A DNA stretch of 64,000 nucleotides from positions 75,636,050 through 75,700,049 of the forward strand of contig CM045729.1 in NCBI GenBank assembly GCA_024760905.1, written 5' to 3'. Below are positions 10,582-32,039 of this stretch, piece after piece. The notes below the pieces were generated by a model, which was not told where the DNA came from, ran no database searches, and saw nothing but the letters and a program-made list of their open reading frames with translations. Positions within the stretch are counted from its first letter, which is position 1. Every line of letters begins with the position of its first letter. A program made the position numbers and the translations under genes. Source of the DNA: Plotosus lineatus. Its lineage: Eukaryota; Chordata; Actinopteri; Siluriformes; Plotosidae.

Positions 10582-11577
10582 ATGAGTCTAGGACTGGGAG
10601 TAGAGACTTTGAACTATGACAAGAAAAAGGTAGACATGATGCAGAGGAGGAAGGTGGACATACTGTGTTATCAAGAGACCAGGTGGAAAGGTAGCAAGGC
10701 TAGAAGCTTAGGAGCAGGGTTTAAGCGGTTTAATCATGGTGTGGATGGAAAGAGAAATGGAATAGGAGTCATCTTGAAGGAGGGATTTGTCAGGAATGTT
10801 CTAGAAGTGAAGAGTGTCAGACAGAGTGATGAGTTTCAAGTTAGAAATTGAAGGTATGATGTTCAATGTTGTTAGTGTTTATGCCCCACAGGAGTTAGAT
10901 GAAGTGATGCAGAGTACTCCCAGAGGTAAAAGAGTGGTCATTGGTGCAGATTTCAATGGACATGTTGGTGCAGGCAAGAGAGGGGACGAGGACGTGATGG
11001 GCAGGTTTGGTATCCAGGACAGGAAAACAGAAGGACAAATGTTGATATATTTTGCAAAAAGAATGGAAATGGCTGTGGTGAATACTTTCTTCCAGAAGAG
11101 ACAGGAGCATAGGACGACTTATAAAAGTGGAGGTAGGAGCTCACAGGTAGACTACATCTTATGTAGGCCATGTAATTTGAAGGAAGTCAGTGACTGCAAA
11201 GTAGTAGTGGGTGAGAGTGTTGCCAAACAGCATAGGAAAGTGGTGTGCAGGATGATGCTGATGGCGAAGAAGGTGAAGATGGCAAAAGCAGAGCAGAAGA
11301 CAAAGTGGTGGAAGCTGAAGAAGGAAGCGTGTCATGTTGGCTTCAAAGAGGAGTTGAAACAGACTTTGAGTGGTCAGGAACTGCTTCCGGATGACTGGTC
11401 AAACACATCAAATGTGATCAGGAAGACGGGTAGGAGAGCCCTTGGTGTGTCCTCTGGAAGTAAAGTAGATAAGGAGACTTGGTGGTGGAATGAGGAAGTG
11501 CAGGAGTGTGTACAAAGGAAGAGGTTAGCAAAGAAGAAGTGGGACATTGAGTGGACTGAAGAGAGTAAACTTGAGTA
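10582..11577 (+). pseudogene. RTE endonuclease domain (frame-shifted)
   Basis: An APE-type endonuclease that would nick target DNA. Starting at ATG 10582 it shows ILCYQETRWKG (catalytic Glu in QETR), then a frame change near 10820-10850. The second frame (10814-11578) shows VSVYAPQ, GADFNGHVGAGK (Asp/Asn pair) and GGRSSQVDYILC. About 30 residues just after YAPQ are missing relative to the copy at 39.6 kb. A TAA at 11575-11577 ends the frame before the linker to the reverse transcriptase. Confidence 0.85.
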
Positions 11578-11857
11578 AAGGGAGACACAGCGTAAGGTGA
11601 AGGTAGCAGTGTCAAAGGCCAAACAGAAGGTGTATGATGACTTGTATGCTGGGTTGGACAGTAAGGAGGGAGAAATGATTTATACAGGTTGGCACAGCAG
11701 AGAAATAGATATAGGAAGGACCTGCAGCAAGTTAGAGTGATTAAAGACAGAGAGGGTAAATATATTGACTGATGACAGAAGTATGCTGGGAAGATGGAAA
11801 GTACTTTGAAGAGCTGATCAATGAGGAAAATGAGAGAGAGAAAAAAGAGTAGAAGAG

Positions 11858-13024
11858 GTGACTGTTGAGGACCAGTACGTAGCAAAGATTAGTAAGGGAG
11901 AAGTGAGGAGGGCATTGAAGAGGATGAAGAGTGGAAAGGCAGTTGGTCCTGATGACTTACCGGTAGAGGTATGGAAGTGTCTAGGAGAGGTAGCAGTAGA
12001 TTTTCTGACAAGAACATTCAAGAAGGTCTTAGAAAGTGAGAGGATGCTGGAGGAATTGAGGAGAAGTGTGCTTGTGCCCATGTTTAAGAACAAGGGAGAT
12101 GTGCAGAGTTTTGGCAACTACAGAGGAATAAAGTTGATGAGCCATACGTTGAAGTTATGGGAAAGAATGGTGGAAGCAAGACTAAGGGCAGAGGTCAGCA
12201 TTTGTGAACAACCGTTTGGTTTCATGCCAAGAAAGAACACCACAGATGCAGTGTTTTCTTTGAGGATGTTAGTAGAGAAGTACAGAGAAGGTCAGAAGGA
12301 GCTGCATTGTACCGTTGTGGATCTGGAGAAAGCATATGGCAGGGTGCCGAGAGAGGAATTGTGGTATTGTATGAGGAAGTTTGAAGTGGCAGAGAAGTAT
12401 GTTAGAGTGGTGCAGGACATGTATGAGAGATGTATGACAGTGGTGAGATGTACTGTCAGTGTGTCAGAAGAGTTCAAGGTGGAGGTGGGACTGCATCAAG
12501 GGTCAGCTCTCAGCCCCTTCTTGTTTGCTATAGTGATGGACAGGCTGACAAACAAGGTTAGTGAGAGCAGAGAACAAGTGTAGGAAAATCTAGAGAGTTG
12601 GAGGTATGCCCTGGAAAGGAGAGGAATGAAGGTGAGACTCAGTAAGACAGAATAGATGTGTGTGAATGACCCAATAGGAACGGTGAGGTTACAGGGAGCA
12701 GAGATAAAGAAGGTGGAGGATTTTAAGTACTTTAGCTCAACAATCCACAGCAATGGAGAGTGTGGAAAAGAGGTAAAGATGTGTGTGCAGGCAGGTTGGA
12801 ATGGTTGGAGAAAAGTTTCCAATGTGATGTGTGATAGGAAGGTATCGGCAAGAATGAAAGGAAAAGTGTGCAAGACGGTTTTGAGGCCAGTGATGTTGTA
12901 TGGTTTAGAAACAGTAGCCCTGGGGAAAAGACGGGATGCGGAGACAAAGGCACAGAGGCTAGATTGTGATTGTTTGGACATGTACAGAGGAGGGATAGTG
13001 AGAATATTGGTAGTAGGATACTGA
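11858..13024 (+). pseudogene. RTE reverse transcriptase, FADD motif deleted
   Basis: Frame 11858-12583 encodes PVEVWKCLGEVAVDFLTRTF, NYRGIKLMSH, FGFMPRKNTTDAV, the motif A region (DLEKAYGRV, with the catalytic Asp of KAYD replaced by Gly) and GLHQGSALSPFLF. The sequence then jumps from the MDRLTNKV block straight to SESREQV, skipping the segment that carries PWTMMFADDIV in other copies. The enzyme therefore lacks the motif C aspartates. A further stop follows, and the C-terminal part resumes in frame 12656-13024 with DFKYFSSTIHSNGE. Confidence 0.87.
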
Positions 13025-13192
13025 GTTGGAACTACCAGGTTGAAGGCCTAGAGGAAGACCAAAGAGGAGATTTATGGATGTGGTGAAGGAGGACATGAAG
13101 GTAGTCGGTGTAAAAGTAGAAGATGTAAAGGATAGGGTGGTGACCCATGAAGGGAACAGCCGAAAGGAAAAGAAGGTGGAATATCAGTATGG

Positions 13193-13608
13193 ATATGTCA
13201 AAAACATCTGGCAGAGGTTTTGGGCTTAAATAATATCATAAAATGCACGATGTTCTCAATTCTATTTTAAAACTCCTCCATAAATATAGTCAAAAAGATA
13301 CAGGTTTGATTCACAGCTGGTTTTAAATCGAACTTTAACAGCATTCCCGAAATAATGTCGTCATCGTCGTCTTCTTCTTCTTCTATTATTAACAAATTAA
13401 ACACATAATCTTAATATGAAAGTAAATTATCAGAAGAAATGTAACTCAGTAAAATTGGTAGTCAGTAGATGCAGCTCATCCTACCAACCACTTCGATTGC
13501 AGTGAGCAATATTTTTTCTTTGATTATTGCCATTTTTATCTTAGTTTTCTAGTATGCTTTATGTCTGTTTTCACACCAGTATAACAGCATTCAAGCACCA
13601 CTTTCAAC
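13193..13608. other. unassigned interval
   Basis: No gene is visible. A short CGT/CTT-rich run lies at 13353-13384. Confidence 0.45.
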
Positions 13609-13750
13609 AGGTTGTCACTGTACCCCCAGTGCAGTTAACTGGGTTATCAAGACTATAAAGACCATATCTCTCTGTCACAGTGTGAGTGACATGTTAAAGA
13701 ACTACTGCTTCAAAAAGAGTAGGCTGCATAGCGTTCAGCATGGTTATGGG
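13609..13750 (+). mobile_element. SINE fragment (body only)
   Basis: Diverged copy of the shared SINE body, from the end of the tRNA-like head (CAGGTTGTCACTGTACCCCC) through AACTGGGTTATCAA to AGAGTAGGCTGCATAG. The pol III boxes and the tail are missing. Confidence 0.7.
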
Positions 13751-14345
13751 GGTAGTTTGTCCAGGGGATCACACCAAAAAACAAACAAACAAACAAACAA
13801 AAAAAACAAACAAAAAAAGTTAAAATGTGGTAAGAAACAAACTAGACTGCCATGGTTTCTTACCATGTATATAAATTATCCAGGCATAAAAATTTACAAT
13901 TTAACATGGTAAATGCAAGAGATAAAACCTGAAAGAATTGTCTCCAACTTGAGGCCATTCTGCATCACTCCCCTAGTTTCTACCTTGACTCTCTCAGAGT
14001 TCCTTTTCACTTAGCTTTTCCTTCAAAATTACCCCAACAACATTTATCTGTCCATGGCATGGTACAACAACTTAAATTCACTTACAATGTTCTTTGCCTT
14101 ACTTATTTTCCCACCTGCTTTCTTGTACACACAATATGTTTAGCTTTCTTTGCTAAACCATATTAACCAGCTCTTTACCTTCACCAGTCATCATGAAAAC
14201 TTTCAAAATCATTTTTCTGACCTGAATGAACTTAAAAAAAAAAAAAAAAAAGCCAACCCTCATCTGCTTTGGTTCCACATTTCTCTTTTCCTATATAGAG
14301 GCCGTACCGTATCCTGATGAACACATGGATGGCAAAAACTCTCTG

Positions 14346-14378
<33 letters not shown>

Positions 14379-14404
14379 TTGCATATGTGTCTTACTCTTT
14401 TTCT
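13751..14404. other. unassigned interval with simple repeats
   Basis: Contains (CAAA)n at 13778-13818, an A run at 14233-14251 and (CT)n at 14340-14380. No gene is visible. Confidence 0.5.
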
Positions 14405-14570
14405 CCTTGGCCCAACAGTTCCGGTTGAGGTTGTTGTTAAAGCAGATCTTACCTGATCAAGTATAAGCATTCTGATTTGAGTCTGCATGTTTGATTTTCC
14501 ACATGTTTTGTGATGTATGATGCAATCCTGCCCATTTTCCCAGACTTGGGATGGGCATTAAGAGCAGACT
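14405..14570 (-). mobile_element. old RTE 5' UTR fragment
   Basis: A diverged minus-strand match to the RTE leader: CCAACAGTTCCGG.., then CATTCTGATTTGAGTCTGCAT and CCCAGACTTGGGATGGGCAT correspond, in order, to leader blocks of the 63.3-63.6 kb copy. It is much older than the other copies. Confidence 0.55.
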
Positions 14571-14847
14571 GGCTCATACGATTCAATGGTTGGGTTTATT
14601 TCACAATAAGGGATGTAACACTAGAATGTAGAATGAAAATGTATGTTGTTCCTCTCAATGGCAAGAGAGGTGTATAGGTTTCTTATCGTCCTCACACACA
14701 TGATCCAAATCTATAATCATTTGGGCCTAATATGCATATACTGCAAAACACACATAGATTTTTTTTTTTTTTTAACTTAAAAAGTACTTAAATTACTTAT
14801 TATGAAAGTACCCAAAAGGTACACATTTTATAAACTTACTCAACATT
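14571..14847. other. unassigned interval
   Basis: AT-rich with a T run at 14760-14773; no feature recognised. Confidence 0.4.
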
Positions 14848-14859
14848 GGGGTGATTGTT

Positions 14860-15188
14860 CAGTTCATTTTCTGTAACCGCTTCATCCTAATTAGGGTCGC
14901 GGGGAGGCTGGTGCCCATCCCAGCCAACTCAGGGCGAGGGCAGAGTACACCCTGGACAGCTCGCCAGGCCATCGCAGGGCGGAAACACGCTGACGGCTTT
15001 GCAGCCTACTCTTGTCGAAAGTCAGCAATGGTTCTTTTACATGCTTCACACCATAGACAGTGAGCGACATGGCCGGCCTTTGATAACCCAGTTAGCTGCA
15101 CTGGGGGGGACAGTGATAACCTTGTGGAGAGTGGGACTCGAACCCCCAACCTTTGGATCAGCGATTAGGCACCTTATATCACTAGACC
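14860..15188 (-). mobile_element. tRNA-derived SINE, type B (L2-type tail)
   Basis: Minus-strand copy with the shared head and body but a different tail: the complement of CTGTAACCGCTTCATCCTAA, TTAGGGTCGCGGGGAGGCTG and the rest of the GGCGAGGGCAGAGTACACCC block. A 12-bp duplication GGGGTGATTGTT flanks it (14848-14859 and 15189-15200). It sits about 90 bp upstream of the IRF-like motif of the IFI44-like gene. Confidence 0.88.
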
Positions 15189-15281
15189 GGGGTGATTGTT
15201 TAAGCAGATAAATATATTTCACTCTCGATCTCTCAGAAATAGCCCTCCCCTGCACATAAAATTAAACTCGTACCGATAATC

Positions 15282-15299
15282 AAAAGTGAAAGGAAACTG
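15282..15299 (+). promoter_or_regulatory. IRF/ISRE-like motif
   Basis: AAAAGTGAAAGGAAACTG contains the IRF core AANNGAAA (AAGTGAAA) followed at once by GGAAACTG, so it resembles PRDI/ISRE-type elements, although the classic two-base spacing GAAANNGAAA is not exact. It lies just upstream of the inferred noncoding exon. TATA-like stretches occur at about 15208-15217 and 15255-15263, and I cannot choose between them. Interferon control is inferred from motif plus gene family. Confidence 0.5.
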
Positions 15300-15389
15300 T
15301 ACACTTGGAGAGAGAGAGACACACACACACAGAGCAGCAGACAGAATAAAACACTTGGACCTGGACTTTATCTGTAAAGCTTACACAAG
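15300..15389 (+). other. inferred 5' noncoding exon of the IFI44-like gene
   Basis: The next exon has a clear 3' splice site (pyrimidine-rich run, then ATACAG at 15777-15782) upstream of its ATG, so an earlier exon is expected. The best donor nearby is CACAAG|GTAAAT at 15389/15390. The transcription start is not defined by the sequence; 15300 is only a working limit. Confidence 0.4.
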
Positions 15390-15425
15390 GTAAATGCTTT
15401 TCATTCATAAAGAGGATATGCAAAA

Positions 15426-15427
<2 letters not shown>

Positions 15428-15472
<45 letters not shown>
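15428..15472. repeat. (CT)n microsatellite
   Basis: About 44 bp of CT repeats in the first intron. Confidence 0.95.
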
Positions 15473-15477
<5 letters not shown>

Positions 15478-15790
15478 ATATCTCTTTTTCCTTTTTTGTA
15501 TATCTTCCTCATTTCCTCACTCTTGTTTGGTTTTTGTCTCTCTCATGTACACACAGACACAGAGTTAACTTCATGAAACCTACAAAACAAATATTCACTG
15601 ATCACATTGCATTTCTTGTTGGACAGATATATTTTAATTTGTAAATGCCATTTATTACAAATATAACATGGTGCTACTTTTACTTACTATTTGTTTTCCT
15701 GCATCACCATTTAGCTACCTAGCATTAACAATGTAATAAGATAATAATAATAATTTTTTTTGTAATTTTTGCTTCAATACAGAATACAAC

Positions 15791-25461
<9,671 letters not shown>

Positions 25462-25462
25462 A

Positions 25463-27110
25463 GAAATCTGTAATTGATTCTGGGTGAGGGATGAATAGTT
25501 TGCCAGGCCATTGTCTAAAAGCTCTAATTCGATTACGAATTCAAATCATATACAACAATGTTTTTTTTTTTTGTTCTTGTTGTTTTTTTTTTAATGAAAT
25601 ATAATGTGTTAATCTTATGATTCATATCACATGTCATGGTATTTAAAAAAAAAGGAGTTGAAATAACAAACATGGAGATAGTGTATTTGTATTGTGAAAT
25701 GCAGAATTTTAACGAATGATTAAATGCTGAACTAATGATGCTGTATCAAATAATGATTTAATAATGTGTGTGCCCGAAGGTTGGCACTCCGAATTTTTTG
25801 CAGCTTTTATTGAAATGTATTCAGTATCATACAATATTTACACACATTTACAATATTTCATCTTTGTTTTTATTATTCTTTCAACAATGGAAATCTTTTT
25901 TTTTTCTGGAAGTTTTTATGAATTTTGTGATGCATTTGGTGTTTGCTTTGCCTTTATTCTTCTATCCAGTTCTTCCCAAACTCGCTCGCTCGGGTTTAAA
26001 TCTGCCACAGTCTGTTCTTTTCCTGTAGGGTAGTTGTGACATAGTATTTTTCCTTTAAATGTCAAAAAAAGTGGAAAAAAAATTAAAATGTTTGCTCAAA
26101 ATGTCTTCACCCGACCCCGAAGCATGACTCTCTGAGTGAAAGACAAGCTTTTGTTATTATTCATGTTCTCTGAAAAATAGTCATGTCAAATCACAACGTC
26201 TGCCAATTCTGTAAACTTTAGAGCACAGCTGTTTTTGTAACCGAATTCAATATATAAATGAAATAAAATGAATGAAGCATATGCTTGCCATACTCTCCCA
26301 GTTGTGACTTTTGAGTCTTTCTTCTATAATTCTATAATCAACTTTTCTGATGAATGTTGATCACATTATGGTTTGTTTCTGTCTCTTTGTGAGATTTATC
26401 GATGTTTAGTGACAATGAGCAACGCACACCGAATATGATATTTATTTGCCATTCTTTTGTCACTGCTTTGGAATTTTTTTTACCATTTGCACAAAGTAAA
26501 ATAGCAGGAAAATCATCTGAATCTTGGACCCAAACCACCCCACCCTATAAAAGGAGTGCACAAATCCTTCCCAGATATAGATTTCAAAATATGGAAATGG
26601 ATTGATGCAGGGAGAAGCCCAATGTGCTGCTGCGTTTAAGGAAGAATTGCCCTGTCTGGGGACTTCTGCAGCTATCATACAGCAGAAGGCAAGGAAATAA
26701 GATTGAAAAAGATAAAGAAAAAGAATAATTGACGGATCCAACTCTATAAAAGGTGAGCAAACCTTACCCGACATTGTGTTTACTGAAAAAAAAAAAAAAA
26801 AATACAATCATTTGCAGCAGCTTGCAAGAGTTTTGTGAACATTTGAAACTGTTTACAGAAAATTAAACTGCATAGAAATTTAGAACATGTTAAAAAAAAA
26901 AAAATTCTTTGCAACAACAAAAACTGTTTTCACCTTAAAAACAACAACGACAACAACAACAACAACAAAAACAACAACAAAAAACCCGTCTGCCGTTTTT
27001 CAACCTTTTATAAACTTTGACGAAGATCAAGATTAACCACGTTCATCTGTCAGAGCATGGACAATAGTTGACCACCAGATAGGACCTATGCAGAGTTACT
27101 GTATTTATTT
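25463..27110. other. downstream region of the IFI44-like gene
   Basis: AT-rich, probably including the 3' UTR. It holds A runs near 26788 and 26893, an ACA-rich run at 26938-26985, and two copies of a segment around CTATAAAAGG at 26546 and 26743. The short frames near 25764-26033 and 26338-26807 match nothing I know. Confidence 0.45.
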
Positions 27111-27113
27111 TAG

Positions 27114-27784
<671 letters not shown>

Positions 27785-28285
27785 ATTCCAGCTGTATTTA
27801 ATTCATTTAATAGCCAAATTAAAAGATGTGCCCATCAAATTCTTGAAGCAAACACACACACACACACACACACACTCTGCCATAAAGTCTTTCTTAGTGT
27901 GGTTTGTAGTCTTCATAAAGAATGACTCTTTTTCTTGCAATGCTTTTCCATAAGTCTCTTTTGGTAGACCCTCTGTTCAATTTTGCTCTTACATCCAGCT
28001 TTGAGCGATGGCCTGTCCTGAGATAAGTCCTGGTACTAATAATCACTTTTTGATTATAGAATTTACTGTGCCCCTAGGATTGATAAATTATTTGAAATAT
28101 TTTTGTATTTATCTTCTAACTTTTGCCTATCTGCTACATTATTCCTGAGACCTCCTGACAGTGCATTACCATCCATAATTGATTGTTTGCTTCCAGTTAC
28201 ACTTCAAAGTGCCGGAATGCTGTAGAAATGGCTTGTTTTTGTTTGTTATTAGGATAATCAGAATTATTATAATTGATAATTGGTT

Positions 28286-28288
<3 letters not shown>

Positions 28289-28360
<72 letters not shown>
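28289..28360. repeat. (TA)n microsatellite
   Basis: About 71 bp of TA repeats that end exactly where the 70-bp palindrome begins. Confidence 0.97.
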
Positions 28361-28363
<3 letters not shown>

Positions 28364-28430
28364 TCCCAAGCCAGACCGCAGTATCTGCAGTTTCATGAAA
28401 CTGCAGATACTGCGGTCTGGCTTGGGAGGA
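28361..28430. repeat. perfect 70-bp palindrome
   Basis: Bases 28361-28395 are the exact reverse complement of 28396-28430, with centre TTTCATGAAA and outer ends TCCTCCCAAGCC / GGCTTGGGAGGA. There is no spacer and no mismatch by eye. It directly abuts the TA tract, which is self-complementary too. Confidence 0.97.
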
Positions 28431-29179
28431 ATTTGTAGAACGTATGATCCTTCAACGAGCTAAGTGATTATGCTTTTAATTAACATTTGCCCCTCTGAAC
28501 TGTTACTATTTTATTTTTTCTTGTCTTTTTGTAAGTCAGTGTGTGAGTACAGAAATGGATGTAAATAGAAATTGTTCGAAATAAATAGTGTGAAATAAAG
28601 ATTTCAACAAGAAACCTCAGAAAGCAGCTGATCAAGGGCGGAGGCTGGGGGGGGGGGGGGTGTGTGTGTGTGCAGAGGGTGCACGTGCACCCCCGTTTAC
28701 TGCAGGAGTTGAGTTTCACTGGACAAGAAGTTATGTGTATTCAGAACCTTATAAATAAATTTAATGACTGTTATTGAAGAGAAAGTCAGAGATAAGTTCT
28801 GCATGACTAGAGTCAGGAAGTAAACTGGAAGTTAACATGTAACGGGCACTGCGCATGTGCAAGCCCGACCTGACCAATCAACAAACAATAAGCAATAATA
28901 GCTGAACACTGTCAATCAAACAAAGTACGAGTGTGAGAATAAAGCACAGTTTGTTAGTCCCGCCTCCGGCTCCTGCACATGTGTTAGAACATAAACATTG
29001 ACGCACAGAGAATGAATGGCTAAAATAATCATAAGCCATCCAGCCTGGATCTGCAGCCTAATTCTCAGTACTTTTATAAAATGAATAGTATGTTTTTGTG
29101 CTGTAAATATGTATTAATATTTGTGCCTTGGAATAGAGAAATAACTTTCGCTCAATTTATAAATGTATTTAGCACATGG
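28431..29179. other. unassigned interval
   Basis: Contains a G run and short GT tract at 28648-28672 and a 14-bp palindrome GGTGCACGTGCACC at 28679-28692. No gene is visible. Confidence 0.45.
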
Positions 29180-29513
29180 ACTTGCAGAAGTAGTTAATGC
29201 AGCCATGAGGCGGGGGACATACACACACACACACCAACCAGTGTCTCTCCCCCTCATGCCGGTCCCAAGCCCGGAGAAATGCAGAGGGTTGTGTCAGGAA
29301 GGGCATCCGACGTAAAACCAATGCCAAACTTTTATGATGCAAATCAGAAGTATTACCCCCATACCGGATCGGTCGAGGCCCGGGTTAACAACGACCGCCA
29401 TCAGTGCTGTCAATCAACAGGGTGCTGATGGAAATTGGACTACTGTTGGTCGAAGACGTCGAAGAAGGAGAGGTGGGAGGCGTGTCCGTAGGCAGAGAGA
29501 GAAGAGGAAAGGC

Positions 29514-30514
29514 ATGAGTCTAGGACTGAGAGTGGGGACTTTGAATGTTGGAACTATGCTAAGAAATGATGCAGCTTTACATGATGCAGAGGAGGAAGGT
29601 GGACATACTGTGTGTTCAGGAGACTAGGTGAAAAGGTAGCAAAGCTAAAAGCTTAGGAGCAGGGTTTAGGCTGTTTTTTTCATGGTGTGGATGGGAAGAG
29701 AAATGGAGTAGGAGTCATCTTGAAGGAGGGGTTTGTCAGGAATATTCTAGAAGTGAAAAGCGTGTCAGACAGAGTGATGGGTCTCAAGTTAGAAATTGAA
29801 GGAGTAATGCTCAATGTTGTTAGTGCTTATGCCCCACAGGCATGATGTGAGCTAGAAGAGAAGGAGAGATTCTGGAGTGAGTTAGATGAAGTGATGCAGA
29901 GTACCCCCAGAGGTGAAAGAGTGGTCATTGGTGCAGACTTCAATGGACATGATGGTGCAGGCAACAGAGGGGACGAGGAGGTGATGGGCAGGTTTGGTAT
30001 CCAGGACAGGAACGCAGAAGGACAGATGTTGATAGATTTTGCAAAAAGGATGGAAAGGGCTGTGGTGAATACTTTCTTCCAGAAGAAACAGGAGCATAGG
30101 GTGACTTATGAAAGCGGAGGTAGGAGCACACAGGCAGACTACATCTTGTTTAGGCGATGTAATTTGAAGGAAGTCAGTGACCGCAAAGTAGTAGTGGGTG
30201 AGAGTGTTGCCAAACAGCATAGGATGGTGGTATGCAGGATGACGCTGATGGTGAGGAAGGTGAAGAAGGCAAAGGCAGAGCAGAAGACAAAGTGGTGGAA
30301 GTTGAAAAAGGAAGAGTGTCGTGTTGTCTTCAAAGAGGAGTTGAAACAGGCTTTGGGTGGCCAGGAAGTGCTTCCAAATGACTGGACAACCACAGCAAAT
30401 GTGATCAGGGACACAGGTAGGAGAGTACTTGGTGTGTCCTCTGGAAGGAAAGTAGATAAGGAGACTTGGTGGTGGAATGAGGAAGTGCTGGAGTGTGTAC
30501 AAAGAAAAGGTTAG
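29514..30514 (+). pseudogene. RTE endonuclease region (frame-shifted)
   Basis: The start codon region at 29514 (MSLGLRVGTLNVGTM) is followed by an indel near 29560-29600 and stops near 29625 and 29843. The main open part 29891-30514 retains GADFNGHDGAGNRGDEEV, GGRSTQADYILF and QHRMVVCRM. Val-Asp-Tyr is Ala-Asp-Tyr here. Confidence 0.85.
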
Positions 30515-30696
30515 CTAAGAAAAAGTGCGACATAGAGAGGACCGAAGAGAGTAAACAGGAGTACAGGGAGACACAGCGTAAGGCGAAAGTAGCAGTGGCT
30601 AAGGCCAAACAGAGGGCGTGTGTGCTGGGAAGATGGAAAGAGTATTTTGAAGAGCTGATGAATGAGGAAAATTAGAGAGAAAAAAGAGTAGAAGAG

Positions 30697-31436
30697 GTGA
30701 CCATTGAGGAGCAGGATGTAGCAAAGAACAGTAAGGGTGGAGTGAGAAGGGCATTGAAGAGGATGAAGAATGGAAAGGCAGTTGGTCCTGATGATATACC
30801 TGTGGAGGTCTGGAAGTGTCTAGGAGAGGTAGCAGTAGATTTTCTGACAAGAACATTCAACAAGGTCCTAGAGAGTGAGCAGATACCGGAGGTGTGGAGG
30901 AGAAGTGTGCTGGTGCCAATTTTTAAGAACAAGGGAGATGTGCACAGTTGCGGCAACGACAGAGGGATAAAGTTGATGAGCCATACGATGAAGTTATGGG
31001 AAAGAATAGTGGAAGCTAGGCCAAGGGCAGAGGTCAGCATTTGTGAACAACAGTTTGGTTTCATGCCAAGTGTGCTGTCGGTGTGACCGATGAATTCAAG
31101 GTGGAGGTGGGAATGCATCAAGGATCAGCTCTGAGCCCCTTCTTGTTTGCGATGGTGATGGACAGGCTGACAGACGTTAGACAAGAATCTCCATGGACTA
31201 TGATGTTTGCAGATGACATTGTGATCTGTAGTGAGAGCAGAGAACAAGTGCAGGAAAATCTAGAGAGGTGGAGGTATGCCCTGGAAAGGAGAGGAATGAA
31301 GGTTAGCCTCAGACAATCAGAATACATGTGTGTGAATGAGAAGGACCTAGGAGGAATGGTGATGTTACAGGGAGCAGAGATAACGAAGGTGGAGGATTTT
31401 AAGTACTTAGGCTCAACAATCAATCCAGAGCAATGA
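30697..31436 (+). pseudogene. RTE reverse transcriptase lacking motif A
   Basis: Frame 30697-31086 carries PVEVWKCLGEVAVDFLTRTF and FGFMPS, then the sequence jumps to the segment before GMHQGSALSPFLF. The KAYD motif A region (first catalytic Asp) is gone. Frame 31083-31436 retains FADDIVICSES (motif C) and DFKYLGSTI. Missing motif A makes polymerase activity impossible. Confidence 0.87.
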
Positions 31437-32039
31437 AGAGTGTGGAAAAGAGGTTAAGAAGCGTGTGCAGGCAGGCTGGAATGGATGGAGAAAAGTGTCC
31501 GGTGTGATGTGCGATAGGAGAGTGTCAGCAAGAATGAAGGGAAAAGTGTACAAGACAGTGATGAGGCCAGCGATGTTGTATGGCTTAGAAACAGTGGCGC
31601 TGAGGAAAATGCAGGAGGCAGAGCTGGAGGTAGTGGAGATGAAAATGTTGAGGTTCTCTCTGGGAGTAACAAGGATGGATAGGATCAGAAATGAATATAT
31701 TAGAGGGAAAGCCCATGTAAGATGTTTTGGAGACAAAGTCAGGCTAGATTGAGATAGTTTGGACATGTACAGAGGAGGGATAGTGAATATATTGGTAGTA
31801 GGATGCTGAGGTTGGAACTACCAGGCAGAAGGCCTCGAGGAAGACCAAAGAAGAGATTTATGGATGTGGTGAAGGAAGACATGAAGGTCGTTGGAGTCAG
31901 AAAAGAAGATGCAGAGGACAGGGTGAGGTGGAGGCGGATGAAGGCGTCCCCTGAAGGGAGCAGCCGAAAGTAAAAGAAGAAGAAGACTTGCAGATGTAGT
32001 TTGAAATATATTTGAGAATGTTTTTGGTTGAACTATAAT

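Larger units (their letters stand above)
10278..13174 (+). mobile_element. RTE-clade non-LTR retrotransposon, near full length, defective
   Basis: A 2.9-kb copy with 5' UTR from AATGCAGCCGTGAG, an endonuclease region, a reverse transcriptase region, a C-terminal region (GVTRMDRIRNE-type block lost) and the typical 3' end (GCCGAAAGGAAAAGAAG). A perfect 18-bp duplication GGTGGAATATCAGTATGG flanks it (10260-10277 and 13175-13192). The coding part has several frameshifts and stops, and the catalytic FADD block is deleted. Confidence 0.93.
29196..31985 (+). mobile_element. RTE-clade retrotransposon with internal deletions
   Basis: Starts at AATGCAGCCATGAGG and ends in AAAGAAGAAGAAG. A 16-bp duplication with one mismatch flanks it (ACTTGCAGAAGTAGTT at 29180-29195, ACTTGCAGATGTAGTT at 31986-32001). 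At least two deletions remove coding sequence: one of about 160 bp near 30617 and one in the reverse transcriptase near 31071. Confidence 0.93.

Noticed and set aside
25764..26033. Two overlapping frames downstream of the IFI44-like gene
   Set aside because: Low-complexity, Phe/Ser-rich, no family similarity; probably 3' UTR or intergenic.
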